DNA from: Spirosoma linguale DSM 74
Lineage (GTDB): Bacteria > Bacteroidota > Bacteroidia > Cytophagales > Spirosomataceae
NCBI GenBank assembly: GCA_000024525.1
Contig: CP001769.1
Coordinates: forward strand, 2,342,001 to 2,406,000
Direction: 5' to 3'
DNA length: 64,000 bases
The position numbers were made by a program, and so were the translations under genes. Below the pieces are notes generated by a model. The model was not told where the DNA came from. It did not search any database and saw only the letters and a program-made list of their open reading frames with translations. This document shows positions 8,740-17,938 of this stretch, in pieces (the stretch's first letter is position 1; each line of letters opens with the position of its first letter).

Positions 8740-10095
8740 ATGAAAGAACAGCTTAACTATCAGCAAATGCCTGTCATTCATCAGCAGGTGGCAGGCATTG
8801 ACATTGGCTCCAAGTTTCACGTCGTAGCCGTGGGAGACAATCCCAAAACCGACGTCAAAGAGTTTGGCGTTTCCACTAAAGCCCTTTTTGAGATCGCGCT
8901 TTTTCTCAAAGAGAATGACGTTCAGCACGTTGCTATGGAAGCCACCGGAGGCTACGAAAAACCACTGGTGAGCGTCCTCCAACAGGAAGGCTTTGACGTG
9001 TTAGTTACAGCTGGAGCCAACACCAAAAACTACCGACGCTTCAAGTCAGACGTGTCAGATGCCATCCATATCCGAACCCTGCATCAGTTAGGTTTACTAC
9101 CCCCTATTTTCATCACCGATGAGTTTGCTACCACCATTCGGCCACTGGTGCGGATGCGCCAAAGCCTCATTGAAGATGGGGCTGACTACATCCGGCGCAT
9201 CCAAAAGACGCTTCGGCTGATCAATGTGCGCTTAGATGCCACCTTGACCGATTCCACTTCCGTGTCGGGCTTGGCGATCATCAAGGCAATTTGTGAGGGC
9301 GAAGAGGACGGGGCAATTCTGGCGGCCCTGGTTGATAAACATTGTAAGAAGACACCTGCCGAACTTACCCAATTGCTAACGGGAAATTGGACACCTAGTA
9401 TACGACTACAAGTGCAGTCGTCCTACCGGCTTTATCAGGCCGTTCAGGCTGAAATGACCCGGTTGGATGCCGAGTTAGACCGACTCTTCACAGAGCATAC
9501 TCAACATTTGCCTAGAGCCGAAGCGACTAAAAAGAAGCCTCGTAAGCACAGGAATGCACCTAAAGTAGCGGTGGAACAGTATGCTCGGCAGATGTTAGGG
9601 GTCAATTTGCATGAGATACCAGGCTTTGGTCGCACGGCCATCCTAACATTGATGAGTGAAGTAGGCGAAAGTATCCACCGTTTTAACTCAGCAAAAGCGT
9701 TTGCCAAGTGGTTGGGTTTTACTCCCAATAATAAAGCATCTGGGGGTAAACTACTGTCGCGCAAGACTTTGAAGAACAAATCGAATCTGCCCAATACGTT
9801 CCGTCAGGTGGCTAATTCGATTGGTAACATGAAGGACTCCAATCCGTTGGTGAACTTCTTTCGGCGGGTAGCCTTCAAATCCAGCCGCAAAAAAGCCATC
9901 ACGGCCACAGCAAGAAAGTTAGCCGTGCTGGTCTATACGATGTTGAAAAGAGGGGAAGCTTACCAACCCGAAAAGCTGGAACGGGATCAGGAACAAGTAA
10001 AGGTGATGCAGATCCGCAAAATCAAGAAAAATCTGCATAAGTTTGGTATCTCGATTCAAGATTTGGGCTGGACGGTGGACTTTCAGACTGCTTGA
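8740..10095 (+). CDS. IS110-family transposase (DEDD recombinase)
   Basis: A 451-residue transposase with the two IS110 domains. The N-terminal DEDD RuvC-like domain has D21 in GIDIGSK, E68 in EATGGY and D104/D107 in KSDVSDA. The C-terminal Transposase_20 domain has IPGFGRTAILTLMSEVG and the catalytic Ser334 in NKASGGK. The protein appears complete. Members recombine DNA through a bridge RNA specifying donor and target. The gene sits between two probably older accessory genes and may have landed in their repeat-rich spacer. Confidence 0.93.
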   Translation: MKEQLNYQQMPVIHQQVAGIDIGSKFHVVAVGDNPKTDVKEFGVSTKALFEIALFLKENDVQHVAMEATGGYEKPLVSVLQQEGFDVLVTAGANTKNYRRFKSDVSDAIHIRTLHQLGLLPPIFITDEFATTIRPLVRMRQSLIEDGADYIRRIQKTLRLINVRLDATLTDSTSVSGLAIIKAICEGEEDGAILAALVDKHCKKTPAELTQLLTGNWTPSIRLQVQSSYRLYQAVQAEMTRLDAELDRLFTEHTQHLPRAEATKKKPRKHRNAPKVAVEQYARQMLGVNLHEIPGFGRTAILTLMSEVGESIHRFNSAKAFAKWLGFTPNNKASGGKLLSRKTLKNKSNLPNTFRQVANSIGNMKDSNPLVNFFRRVAFKSSRKKAITATARKLAVLVYTMLKRGEAYQPEKLERDQEQVKVMQIRKIKKNLHKFGISIQDLGWTVDFQTA

Positions 10096-10230
10096 TTACG
10101 AGTTGGTTAGAAAGCATGCGTACATCCAAACAGGGGTGTAAAGGTTGTAAGTTGCTCGTGTTCAGTCAATTTGCTTCCTAATCCATTAGCCCCTGTTGGT
10201 GTTGGGTGAACTATCTATAAAGTGCTTACG

Positions 10231-10375
10231 AGTCGGATTTCGGTCGACAAATTTCACATCTCGACAGGCTGGCTTCCAGATCTCCATTTCGGGGCTACCT
10301 GCGACAGGTTGATCGCCTAGTCGGGCAAGTCAACAAAAGTGAGTTGTTCAGCTTTCGGTCGACAGATTACTAAGC
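10231..10375. repeat. GACAGG repeat cluster, 5' side of TIR gene
   Basis: TTTCGGTCGACA occurs twice (near 10239 and 10355), with CTCGACAGGC near 10259 and CTGCGACAGG near 10299. The stretch GGCTTCC followed by CCATTTCGGGG matches the cluster at 7240-7260 with a short insertion. This is the second 5' cluster of the same family. Confidence 0.5.
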
Positions 10376-10444
10376 TCCATAAGGGAGCTAATAAAAAACC
10401 TTAAATTGCCAAATAACAAGTTAGCTTTCTCTTACACGCAAAGT

Positions 10445-11311
10445 ATGAAATTATTTTTAAGTTGGTCAGGTCCAGTAAGTCATAAAATAGCCACTGTATT
10501 TAGAGATTGGATTCCTCTTGTGCTGCAATCGGTTGAACCTTATGTTTCATCAGAAGACATTGATAAAGGGACAAGATGGAGTTCCGACATAGCAAAAGAA
10601 TTGGAGGAGAGCAGGTATGGTATTATCTGTGTAACTCACCAAAACTTGAAAGCCCCTTGGGTTAATTTTGAAGCAGGAGCATTATCTAAGACAATTGAAA
10701 AGTCTAATGTTGCTCCATTTCTTTTTAATATAAAAAAGTCAGAAGTTGATGGGCCTTTGTTGCAGTTTCAGTTAACAGTTTATGACAGAGAGGATATTAA
10801 GAAATTAATTAATAGTATCAACAACGCTTCTGATACTGTTGTCTTAGACCAACCAAAACTTGAAAAAATATTTGCTCAGTGGTGGCCATCTTTAGAGAGT
10901 AGTTTTGAGGTAATCCTTCAGGAATGTAAGACTTTAGAAAAAGCCGATAAGACTCCTCAACAAAAGGAGCCTGTTAGTGAAGCTTACGACAAAATATTAG
11001 AAGAGTTGCTTGAATTGACAAGACTTCAAGTAAAAATCTTAAAAAATCCAGAAGAGTTGTTACCACCCAAATATCTCGCTTACGCGCTTAGAGAGTCACC
11101 ACCTAGAAGAAATAGTAGGGCAAATATGACTATACAAGAACTGCATAGTTTATACAGACATCTTAGAGAAATTACTAGAAGTACGGTTTTAGAAAATCAG
11201 GAAGAATATTCCAAAAAAATGGCCGAAGTGACAGATATTGTCAATGTGATGGGCGACCAAATTGAATATTTATATAGGAGAAGTAGAGATATTGAGTCGA
11301 ACTTTATGTGA
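10445..11311 (+). CDS. TIR-domain protein, likely defence NADase or signalling protein
   Basis: A 288-residue, AT-rich protein. The ATG at 10445 gives the canonical TIR start MKLFLSWSGP; an upstream TTG (10406) would add 13 unlikely residues. The TIR domain covers about residues 1-150, with the probable catalytic Glu76 in WVNFEAGAL. Residues about 150-288 are helical with no recognised domain. Bacterial TIR proteins with this Glu cleave NAD+ or make cyclic ADP-ribose signals during phage defence. No obvious partner (ThsA, SPARTA or similar) is adjacent, so it is an orphan or acts alone. It lies between GACAGG repeats like the cold-shock gene. Confidence 0.75.
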   Translation: MKLFLSWSGPVSHKIATVFRDWIPLVLQSVEPYVSSEDIDKGTRWSSDIAKELEESRYGIICVTHQNLKAPWVNFEAGALSKTIEKSNVAPFLFNIKKSEVDGPLLQFQLTVYDREDIKKLINSINNASDTVVLDQPKLEKIFAQWWPSLESSFEVILQECKTLEKADKTPQQKEPVSEAYDKILEELLELTRLQVKILKNPEELLPPKYLAYALRESPPRRNSRANMTIQELHSLYRHLREITRSTVLENQEEYSKKMAEVTDIVNVMGDQIEYLYRRSRDIESNFM

Positions 11312-11312
11312 A

Positions 11313-11365
11313 TTTAGTTTTCGTGGGCAGGTTCCCGATGACAGGGAGCACGTCCCAAAGGAAAG
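11313..11365. repeat. GACAGG palindromic unit, 3' side of TIR gene
   Basis: This starts two bases after the TIR stop codon. AGTTTTCG, GGGCAGGTTCCC, GATGACA and GGGAGCACGTCCC form a hairpin (TTCCC/GGGA). It aligns piece by piece with 8369-8417. Its GACAGG-xx-GCACGTCCC part also matches 7213-7228. Confidence 0.5.
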
Positions 11366-11706
11366 TTAGCAGCCCAACTTGCTGAGTGTGTAAAGGTTCA
11401 GATTCTGTAGTTTTGGCCATCTTGCTTGCTCACCATCAACACTCAGGGGTGTTGGGTGGGAATTGTAGGCTATGCTCGTTTGTAGGCTACACAAGCACAA
11501 AAGCCATCTGAGTTTGTCTTCACCCTCACAAAACCAACCGTTTTCAATCACGGCGTTAGCCAGGTTTCCTGAACACTGAGTCCAACTGACGGGCCAGCTG
11601 TTATGGGTGGGATGGATATAGCCATCGTTGCGGAGGACTTATCAAAGAACTTTATCGGTGCTTAGATGGTCCAACTGTTTAACCTGGTCAATTAGATCGC
11701 TCACGG
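11366..11706. other. Intergenic stretch with no recognised gene
   Basis: There are no convincing codons or family matches on either strand. A 61-codon open frame on the minus strand (11366-11551) has an unlikely composition. The stretch probably contains the right junction of the accessory patch, but I cannot place it. Confidence 0.4.
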
Positions 11707-12621
11707 CTAGCTTAAGTCGAATTTCACTAATCCGCTCAGCGCTTGTACCAGCGGGTTGGGCTGTTCGGATTTGTGAATGAGAACGTGCCGAATAGCGACC
11801 TCGTCAAAAGGGGTACCATCGGCATGGAGGATGGGTTTGGAAAGCAACCCCGGCTCCTGGCGTAAATCCAGGGAAGCGGGAATAAACGCAATCCCCTTCC
11901 CCAAACGAACCATACTCTTCAGCAACTCAAAAGAGGGCACGTGCTGCACGATGTTCGGCGCGCGATCGACGTTTGCCCGACGGCAGATCTCCTCCGCCTG
12001 GCCAAAAAACACGCCAGCCTCCCGTCCCACATCGATCCACTTCTGGTTGTGTAATTGCTCCAGCCGGATGCCCGTTTGGGTGGCCAGCGGGTGGCTTCGA
12101 CTCATTAGAATGGTATAATTCGTTTTAGCATAGGTTTTAGCTACCAATCCTTCCCGGACTAACGGCAGCACCGTCATTCCCAAATCGACGCGATCAGTAG
12201 CCACCCATTCCTGTACCTCAACCGTATTGGCCAACTCAACCAGTTGAACTGACAGAGCAGGAAAGTGGGTGGTAAACAGCTCCATCATCCCCACAATTCG
12301 TTCGGGTAGAATCAGTTTGAAAATTCCCAGCCTGACAGTGGGCTGATCGATCCCTATCTGCCGAACGGTTTGAATCGCCTGCTCACTTAATTGCAGAATA
12401 CGTTTGGCATCGATCAGAAACAGGGCACCGGCCTGGGTCAATTCTACCTGATGCCATTTGGTGCGCTTGATGCTAACAAATAGATCCACGCCCAACTCAC
12501 CTTCGAGCAACTTGATTTGTTGACTCAACGCCGATTGACTGACAAACAGACGCTTTGCCGCCTGACCGAAGTGCAGGGCTTCGGCTACGCCCACAAAGTA
12601 CTTCAACTGCCGAAATTCCAT
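11707..12621 (-). CDS. LysR-family transcriptional regulator
   Basis: A 304-residue regulator. The start chosen (ATG at 12621, MEFRQLKYFVGVAEALHFGQ) is the canonical LysR N-terminus; a further ATG 45 bases upstream would add an atypical leader. The winged HTH spans about residues 1-60 (AAKRLFVSQSALSQQIKLLE) and the periplasmic-binding-like effector domain about 90-300. It is divergent from the carboxylesterase, with 151 bases between starts. LysR proteins usually control the divergent gene and themselves, so it is a likely regulator of the esterase and perhaps the rhamnosidase. The effector is unknown. Confidence 0.9.
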   Translation of the reverse strand: MEFRQLKYFVGVAEALHFGQAAKRLFVSQSALSQQIKLLEGELGVDLFVSIKRTKWHQVELTQAGALFLIDAKRILQLSEQAIQTVRQIGIDQPTVRLGIFKLILPERIVGMMELFTTHFPALSVQLVELANTVEVQEWVATDRVDLGMTVLPLVREGLVAKTYAKTNYTILMSRSHPLATQTGIRLEQLHNQKWIDVGREAGVFFGQAEEICRRANVDRAPNIVQHVPSFELLKSMVRLGKGIAFIPASLDLRQEPGLLSKPILHADGTPFDEVAIRHVLIHKSEQPNPLVQALSGLVKFDLS

Positions 12622-12719
12622 AGTTGATTCACCGATGTTGTGCCTATAATTTAGTGAAGCAGACAACGTGATTAGTTTTACTTATTACCAGTTTAGAAAA
12701 TAGAATTAGATAATTTAAT

Positions 12720-12729
12720 GGAAATTTCC
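12720..12729. promoter_or_regulatory. Palindrome between divergent LysR and esterase genes
   Basis: GGAAATTTCC is a perfect 10-base palindrome in an AT-rich divergent spacer, 44 bases before the esterase start. It could be part of a LysR operator, but the T-N11-A pattern is not distinctive here. Confidence 0.3.
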
Positions 12730-12772
12730 TTATCTACATAGACAAAATACCAACGATCAAAAGATCAGCCAG

Positions 12773-14434
12773 ATGGATAGCGTAAATAGACGTGATTTTT
12801 TAACCCGATTAACATTGGCTACCGCAACGGTCAGTCTGCCCCAGTACGCTTTTTCGTTCAATGGGAGAGCCGATGAGTTTATTACTACCGATACGACTCA
12901 TGGGAAACTGCGGGGAATACGAAAAGACGGTGTCAACCTGTTTCGCGGCATACCCTATGGTGGCCGGATTTCGGGCGATCGACGGTTCCGGCGGCCTGCT
13001 CCGCTTGAACCCTGGACGGGCGTTCGCGATGCGCTTGAATTTGGCGCACCGGCTATCCAGCCGCCCCGCAGGAATGAGCCAGCCCCATCGGAAGACTGTT
13101 TGTTCCTTAACGTCTGGACACCCGCGAACGATAATCGCAAACGGCCCGTGATGTTTTACAGCCACGGGGGGGGCTTTGTCATCGGTTCAGGCGCATCGGG
13201 AGGGCAGGATGGATCGAATCTGGCCCGGAATTTCGATGTCGTCGTTGTTGAGACGAACCACCGGTTAGGGTTACTGGGATTTCTTTATCTGGATGAAGTG
13301 GCGGGTGTCGACTATGCCGGTTCAGGCAACATGGGCATGCTGGATATCGTCGATGGGCTCAAATGGGTTCATGATAATATTGCCCGGTTTGGGGGTGATC
13401 CTTCGAATGTGATGATCTGGGGCGAATCGGGTGGGGGAGCAAAAACCTCCTGTCTGTATGCCATGCCTTCGGCTGCTCCTTATTTCAACAAGGCTTCCAT
13501 TGAAAGCGGGCCGGGCGTTCGGATGACCTCAAAAGAGACAGCCGCCGAAACAACGGCCATGCTGCTCAGAGAACTGAATATTGCCCCCAAAGACTGGCGG
13601 AAACTGCTGGATATTCCCGCATCCGAGCTGTTAGTTATGCAGGGAAAACTGCCTTTTGCCCCGCCGTTTCAGGAGAAAAACAACCGAAAATCCCTGATGG
13701 AACGTAGAGCGGGTGGTTTTTCACCGGTAGTTGACGGAACGGTATTGCCGCATAACCCCTTCGATCCGACAGCCCCGGCTATCTCCCGCAACAAACCGTT
13801 ACTGGTTGGCTGGAATGAAGACGAATTCACCTTTTTCGCCTGGGAGCGTAAGGACACCGAATTTGCCAAACTGACGTTCGAGACCTTGCCCAAACGGCTG
13901 GAAGCGCAATTTGGTGAAGATACCCCCAAAATTATCGACACCTACCGGAAAGCAAACCCCAACGCGACGGCACCGGATATCTTCATTGCCGTGTCGTCCA
14001 TAACGATGATGGGATTGGGGTCGGTCGATATCGCCGAAAAGAAGGTGAAGCAGGGAGGGGCACCCGTTTATCTCTACAATTTTGGCTACAAGTCCGAGAA
14101 ACTCATTCCCGGCACCGACTACCCGATGGGTACGCCCCACGCGATGGATATTTCGTTCAAGTTCAACAACGAAATTCCCCCACGCGACGGCTCCGCGCCC
14201 AAAGAAAGCTTCTTCGGCGGCAACCGCCCTGAACGGTTTACAGCCTCGCACCACTTTGCCGAACTCTGGACAACCTTTGCCCGTACGGGTAAACCGGCCG
14301 CCAAAGACGTACCAGCCTGGCCTGCCTTCAATCTGAAAAGTCGGCCAACCATGCGGATCGATGCCAACTGCGAGGTTATCAACAACCGCTTCAGCGACGA
14401 ACTCGCTATGTGGCGGACCATCGGACGATTGTAA
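12773..14434 (+). CDS. Tat-exported type B carboxylesterase
   Basis: A 553-residue alpha/beta-hydrolase of the carboxylesterase family (PnbA-like). The N-terminus MDSVNRRDFLTRLTLATATV carries a twin-arginine motif and hydrophobic segment, so it is probably exported folded. HGGGF (131-135) forms the oxyanion hole and GESGGG holds the nucleophile Ser219. A late His in GTPHAMD is a plausible triad member. It hydrolyses carboxylic esters; its natural substrate is unknown. Its closeness to a rhamnosidase suggests deacylation of plant glycosides or similar compounds, which is inference. It is divergent from LysR and followed by a hairpin. Confidence 0.88.
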   Translation: MDSVNRRDFLTRLTLATATVSLPQYAFSFNGRADEFITTDTTHGKLRGIRKDGVNLFRGIPYGGRISGDRRFRRPAPLEPWTGVRDALEFGAPAIQPPRRNEPAPSEDCLFLNVWTPANDNRKRPVMFYSHGGGFVIGSGASGGQDGSNLARNFDVVVVETNHRLGLLGFLYLDEVAGVDYAGSGNMGMLDIVDGLKWVHDNIARFGGDPSNVMIWGESGGGAKTSCLYAMPSAAPYFNKASIESGPGVRMTSKETAAETTAMLLRELNIAPKDWRKLLDIPASELLVMQGKLPFAPPFQEKNNRKSLMERRAGGFSPVVDGTVLPHNPFDPTAPAISRNKPLLVGWNEDEFTFFAWERKDTEFAKLTFETLPKRLEAQFGEDTPKIIDTYRKANPNATAPDIFIAVSSITMMGLGSVDIAEKKVKQGGAPVYLYNFGYKSEKLIPGTDYPMGTPHAMDISFKFNNEIPPRDGSAPKESFFGGNRPERFTASHHFAELWTTFARTGKPAAKDVPAWPAFNLKSRPTMRIDANCEVINNRFSDELAMWRTIGRL

Positions 14435-14437
14435 AAA

Positions 14438-14467
14438 CAGCAGGCCGTACTCGTTTTCGGCCTGCTG
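14438..14467. terminator. Hairpin between esterase and rhamnosidase
   Basis: Perfect 10-base arms CAGCAGGCCG and CGGCCTGCTG enclose a 10-base loop, just after the esterase stop. There is no T-run on the plus strand; an A-run before the left arm would serve as the T-run on the minus strand. It may attenuate or end the esterase transcript. Confidence 0.55.
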
Positions 14468-14498
14468 AAACTACCCACCTTAAATGCAACACGCGCCC

Positions 14499-16943
14499 AT
14501 GAAAATAAAGTTATCTACCTTACTCATCCTTGTTATCACGCTGCTGGCGGTCAGCTCCCAGTCGATGGCGCAATCCACCATTCGGGAAGATCTTCTGCAA
14601 AAACCCTGGAAAGCCCAGTGGATTACCGGGCCGGGGCGGCCTATCAATCGGTTTACGGCGGCATCGGACCTGAGTCTGAAAGACTATGGCGTGTATAAAT
14701 TCAGGAAAACCATTGAGTTGGCCAGTAAACCAGCTTCGTTTGTCGTCCATGTGTCGGGCGACAACCGGTACAAACTCTTTGTGAATGGGAAACAGGTAGC
14801 CCAGGGGCCAGCGAGGGGGGATCTGTACTTCTGGAATTTCGAAACGCTGGATTTGGCTCCTTACCTGCAGGCGGGCCGGAATACGGTGGCGGCTGTGGTC
14901 TGGAACGATGGACGGCTGAAGCCCGAAGCCCAGATCTCTTTCCTGACGGCCTTCATCCTCCAGGGCGATAGTCCTGCCGAGGAAATCCTGAACACGAACG
15001 ATAGCTGGAAAACCAGTAAGGACGAAAGCTACCAGCCCTTGGCTGTGCGGGTTCCTGGCTATTACGTGGCCGGGCCTGCCGAACTGCTCGACATGAGCAA
15101 GCACCTGAAAGGCTGGGAGAAAACCGACTACGATGAGAGTAAATGGGTCAGTGCCCGCCAGATTGGCCCCGGCGTTACTAAGGATGCGGCTGTCAATTCG
15201 ACGGGCTGGATGCTGGTGCCCTCCCCATTGCCCGCTATGGAAATGACAACCCAGCGGCTGGCTACCACCCGAAAAGCAAGCGGTGTTACTGTGCCTGCTG
15301 GTTTTCCGGCCACGGCCACAAAAGTGACCATTCCCGCCAACACAACGGCGACGCTCCTGCTGGATCAGGGCTTTCTGACCAACGCTTACCCAACACTTCA
15401 GTTTAGCGGTGGGCAGGGCGCGGGCCTATCCATCGGCTACTCGGAAGGGCTCTATATCCGCAAGAATGAAAACGTCAACGGCCCAAGAGTGCCCTCGCTG
15501 CCGAAAGGGAACCGGAACGAGGTCGACGGAAAAATCTTTATCGGTAAGGCAGATAGTCTCCTTTCCGACGGAACGGCCAATCAGGTGTACACCCCACTCT
15601 GGTGGCGAACCTACCGGTACGTGCAAGTGGTAGTGAGCACCAAAGCCGACCCGCTCGTGATCGACGATATCTACGGTACCTTTACGGGGTATCCGTTTAC
15701 GGTCAATGCCCAGCTCAAAAGTCAGAATCCCGAGTTGGGTAAAATGCTCGACATTGGCTGGCGAACTGCCCGGCTCTGCGCCTTCGAAACCTACATGGAC
15801 TGCCCCTATTACGAACAGCTGCAATACATTGGCGATGCCCGCATACAAGGGCTGGTTTCGCTCTTCTACGCCGGGGATGATCGCCTGTTGCGCTACGGGC
15901 TGACGCTCATGGACCATTCCCGACTTGCCGAAGGCATCACCCTGAGCCGGTACCCAACGGACCTGCATCAGCAGATTCCGACGTTCTCGCTCTGGTGGGT
16001 GGCTATGCTGCACGATTACTATCGCTACCGCCCCGACAGCCTGTTCATTAAAGACAAGCTGCCCGGTGCCCGTCAGGTACTGTCGTTCTTTGAACGCTAC
16101 CAGCAGGCCGATGGATCGCTGAAAAATGTGCCGTACTGGATATTCACCGACTGGACGCAGGGCAAAGGCTGGGATTTCGGGATGGCACCCGTCGGTCAAC
16201 ATGGCGAATCGGCAGTGCTCGATATGCAGCTGTTGTGGACGTATCAACTGGCCGCCGAACTTGAAAACAACATTGGGCTGAAAGAACTGGGCCGACAGTA
16301 CACAAGCCGGGCCGAGCAGCTTAAAAAGACCATCCTGCGTAAATACTGGAACTCGGGTAGAAACCTCTTTGCCGATACCGAAACGAAAGATACCTATTCG
16401 CAGCACGCCAATTCGCTGGCTATTCTGTCGGGGGTAACCCAGGCCAGTCAGGCGACGGCGATTGCCAAAACGATGCTGGCCGATACGTCGCTGGCACCGG
16501 CTTCGATCTACTTCAAGTTTTACCTGCACCAGGCCCTCACCAAAGCCGGGCTGGGCGACGATTACCTGACGTGGCTGGATAAGTGGCGCGAAAACATGGC
16601 ATCGGGTCTGACCACCTGGGCCGAAACGTCGAATGTGAACACCTCGCGCTCCGATTGTCATGCCTGGGGATCGAGCCCCAACTTGGAGTTTTTCAGGACC
16701 GTGCTGGGGATCGACAGCGACGCGCCGGGTTTTGCCAAAGTAAAAATCACGCCCCATTTAGGGTCCATTGACGCCATCAGTGGTGAAATGCCCCACCCGA
16801 ACGGGAAAGTGTCGGTAGCCTACAAAGTGGAGAAAGGGGCGCTCAAAGCTGATATTACGCTTCCGCCCAAAACAACCGGAAGTTTTGTCTGGAAAGGAAA
16901 AACGGCCGTACTCAACGCCGGGAAGAATACGCTGACGATGTAA
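14499..16943 (+). CDS. GH78 alpha-L-rhamnosidase
   Basis: An 814-residue secreted glycosidase that releases terminal alpha-L-rhamnose. The start at 14499 gives a clean signal peptide (MKIKLSTLLILVITLLAVSS, ending near MAQ); an ATG at 14484 would add five residues. An N-terminal beta-sandwich (about 30-400, with a carbohydrate-binding-like RYKLFVNGK part) precedes the (alpha/alpha)6 catalytic barrel. The barrel has the GH78 signature DCPYYEQL at 434-441, followed by GDAR. A C-terminal beta domain ends the protein. The length is usual for GH78. It likely acts in the periplasm with the upstream esterase on rhamnosylated substrates. Confidence 0.9.
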   Translation: MKIKLSTLLILVITLLAVSSQSMAQSTIREDLLQKPWKAQWITGPGRPINRFTAASDLSLKDYGVYKFRKTIELASKPASFVVHVSGDNRYKLFVNGKQVAQGPARGDLYFWNFETLDLAPYLQAGRNTVAAVVWNDGRLKPEAQISFLTAFILQGDSPAEEILNTNDSWKTSKDESYQPLAVRVPGYYVAGPAELLDMSKHLKGWEKTDYDESKWVSARQIGPGVTKDAAVNSTGWMLVPSPLPAMEMTTQRLATTRKASGVTVPAGFPATATKVTIPANTTATLLLDQGFLTNAYPTLQFSGGQGAGLSIGYSEGLYIRKNENVNGPRVPSLPKGNRNEVDGKIFIGKADSLLSDGTANQVYTPLWWRTYRYVQVVVSTKADPLVIDDIYGTFTGYPFTVNAQLKSQNPELGKMLDIGWRTARLCAFETYMDCPYYEQLQYIGDARIQGLVSLFYAGDDRLLRYGLTLMDHSRLAEGITLSRYPTDLHQQIPTFSLWWVAMLHDYYRYRPDSLFIKDKLPGARQVLSFFERYQQADGSLKNVPYWIFTDWTQGKGWDFGMAPVGQHGESAVLDMQLLWTYQLAAELENNIGLKELGRQYTSRAEQLKKTILRKYWNSGRNLFADTETKDTYSQHANSLAILSGVTQASQATAIAKTMLADTSLAPASIYFKFYLHQALTKAGLGDDYLTWLDKWRENMASGLTTWAETSNVNTSRSDCHAWGSSPNLEFFRTVLGIDSDAPGFAKVKITPHLGSIDAISGEMPHPNGKVSVAYKVEKGALKADITLPPKTTGSFVWKGKTAVLNAGKNTLTM

Positions 16944-16947
16944 ACAA

Positions 16948-17154
16948 CTAATAAATTGACTGTCCACCCGGCAAACCGTCTTGAACAATACGCTGGATAT
17001 GGGTGAAAGCCTCTTCCTCGACCATCATGATCCGGCTACCGTCAAATGGCTTAGCGAACTGGGCAGAAGGTAGCGTACCGTTAAACTGAGTTACGGCATT
17101 CTTGCTCGGTACTAAACCGGAGAAGCCATACGGGATGACAGCTTTTCTTGTCAT
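16948..17154 (-). pseudogene. Possible gene remnant with palindrome
   Basis: A 68-codon minus-strand open frame with acceptable protein composition (for example KPFDGSRIMMVEEEAF) but no recognised family and no promoter. Its first codons lie inside a hairpin, so the start is doubtful. It may be the C-terminal relic of a lost gene. The rest of 17164-17303 holds only a GCCCAAAC/GTTTGGGC inverted pair (17208-17244). Confidence 0.3.
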
Positions 17155-17163
17155 CCCGTATGG
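17126..17163. terminator. Perfect 15-bp hairpin
   Basis: CCATACGGGATGACA (17126-17140) pairs perfectly with 17149-17163 around an 8-base loop (GCTTTTCT). It lies 180 bases after the rhamnosidase and could end that transcript, though it has no T-run. Confidence 0.6.
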
Positions 17164-17303
17164 CGTTCCAGGAATCTACCACACAGATTCACATAGCGAA
17201 CGACGGAGCCCAAACCCAGGTAAGCTCCGAGAACGTGTTTGGGCTGAATTCCGAATGTAGCTCAACTAGTAAGGCGCTCTGACCTTTGACGCCACAGCTT
17301 ATA

Positions 17304-17370
17304 GGTTTGAAATCCTTAATCAATGGTTTGATTTCCTTTACCGCCAGACCCATATACTGTACTACTTTTG
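17304..17370 (+). promoter_or_regulatory. AraC-type tandem operator and promoter of cupin gene
   Basis: GGTTTGA occurs at 17304 and 17325, exactly 21 bases apart (two helical turns), as is typical for AraC-family monomers bound side by side. The -7 element TACTTTTG (TAnnTTTG) lies at 17363-17370. About 50 bases are nearly identical to 18942-19008 before the hydrolase gene. An AraC regulator is encoded between the two. Confidence 0.65.
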
Positions 17371-17393
17371 TCATACCTAAATAGCATTTACAA

Positions 17394-17879
17394 ATGAGAA
17401 CTAGCTGCTTCGAACTGACCCTTGTGGGGGTATTCTTCATTAGTCTTTCGGCTACTGCACAAACCAGTGCGCCTACAGCAGCCAGTAAAACCACTGTCTT
17501 TCCCAAAGGGGAGAAGGCTCCGGCGGGCAATTTTACGGGAACTGTCTGGGTACAACCCCTGGTCGATAATGATTCGGTCTATAATCTGATCAGCGGGAGT
17601 GTCACCTTCGAATCAGGCGCCCGAACGAATTGGCATATACACCCAACCGGTCAGATTCTGATGATTACAGAAGGTACCGGCTATCACCAGATTAAAGGTC
17701 AGCCTCGCGAGCTTATCCGGAGAGGGGAAGTTGTCAAATGTCCGCCCAATGTAGCGCATTGGCATGGAGCCAGCCCCGGAAGCAGCATGACGCATATTTA
17801 CATGATTCCTAATACAGAAAAAGGAATTGTTCAATGGCTGCAACCGGTTAGTGAGGAGGAATACAACCGTTCGAAATAA
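17394..17879 (+). CDS. Secreted cupin-domain protein
   Basis: A 161-residue protein with a signal peptide (ending near TAQT) and one cupin barrel. The metal-binding residues are in TNWHIHPTGQ and in AHWHGASPG. It resembles the cupin proteins often labelled carboxymuconolactone decarboxylase-like or mandelonitrile-lyase-like, but its reaction is unknown. The related cytoplasmic cupin at 20278 shares the PTGQ/PAGQ and HWHGASP motifs, so the two are paralogues with different locations. The shared AraC operator upstream places both in one regulon. Confidence 0.75.
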   Translation: MRTSCFELTLVGVFFISLSATAQTSAPTAASKTTVFPKGEKAPAGNFTGTVWVQPLVDNDSVYNLISGSVTFESGARTNWHIHPTGQILMITEGTGYHQIKGQPRELIRRGEVVKCPPNVAHWHGASPGSSMTHIYMIPNTEKGIVQWLQPVSEEEYNRSK

Positions 17880-17938
17880 CGCTTCAAAAGAGTGGCGTCC
17901 GGATGGCAGACCGGGTTCAATTTTCTTATCTTTATCTG

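Larger units (their letters stand above)
8440..10220 (+). mobile_element. IS110-family insertion sequence (ends approximate)
   Basis: A single transposase gene with a structured, roughly 300-base leader. Elements of this family lack terminal inverted repeats and usually make no clear target duplication, so the ends cannot be fixed by eye. The limits given lie between the flanking GACAGG repeats. A perfect palindrome GTTCGCGCGCGAAC sits at 8451-8464 near the left end. Confidence 0.6.

Noticed and set aside
15426..16757. A 443-codon open frame opposite the rhamnosidase gene, and similar long antisense frames at 1384-2154 and 5265-5888
   Set aside because: They lie wholly opposite well-supported genes in GC-rich DNA, match no family, and have atypical composition; they are shadows.
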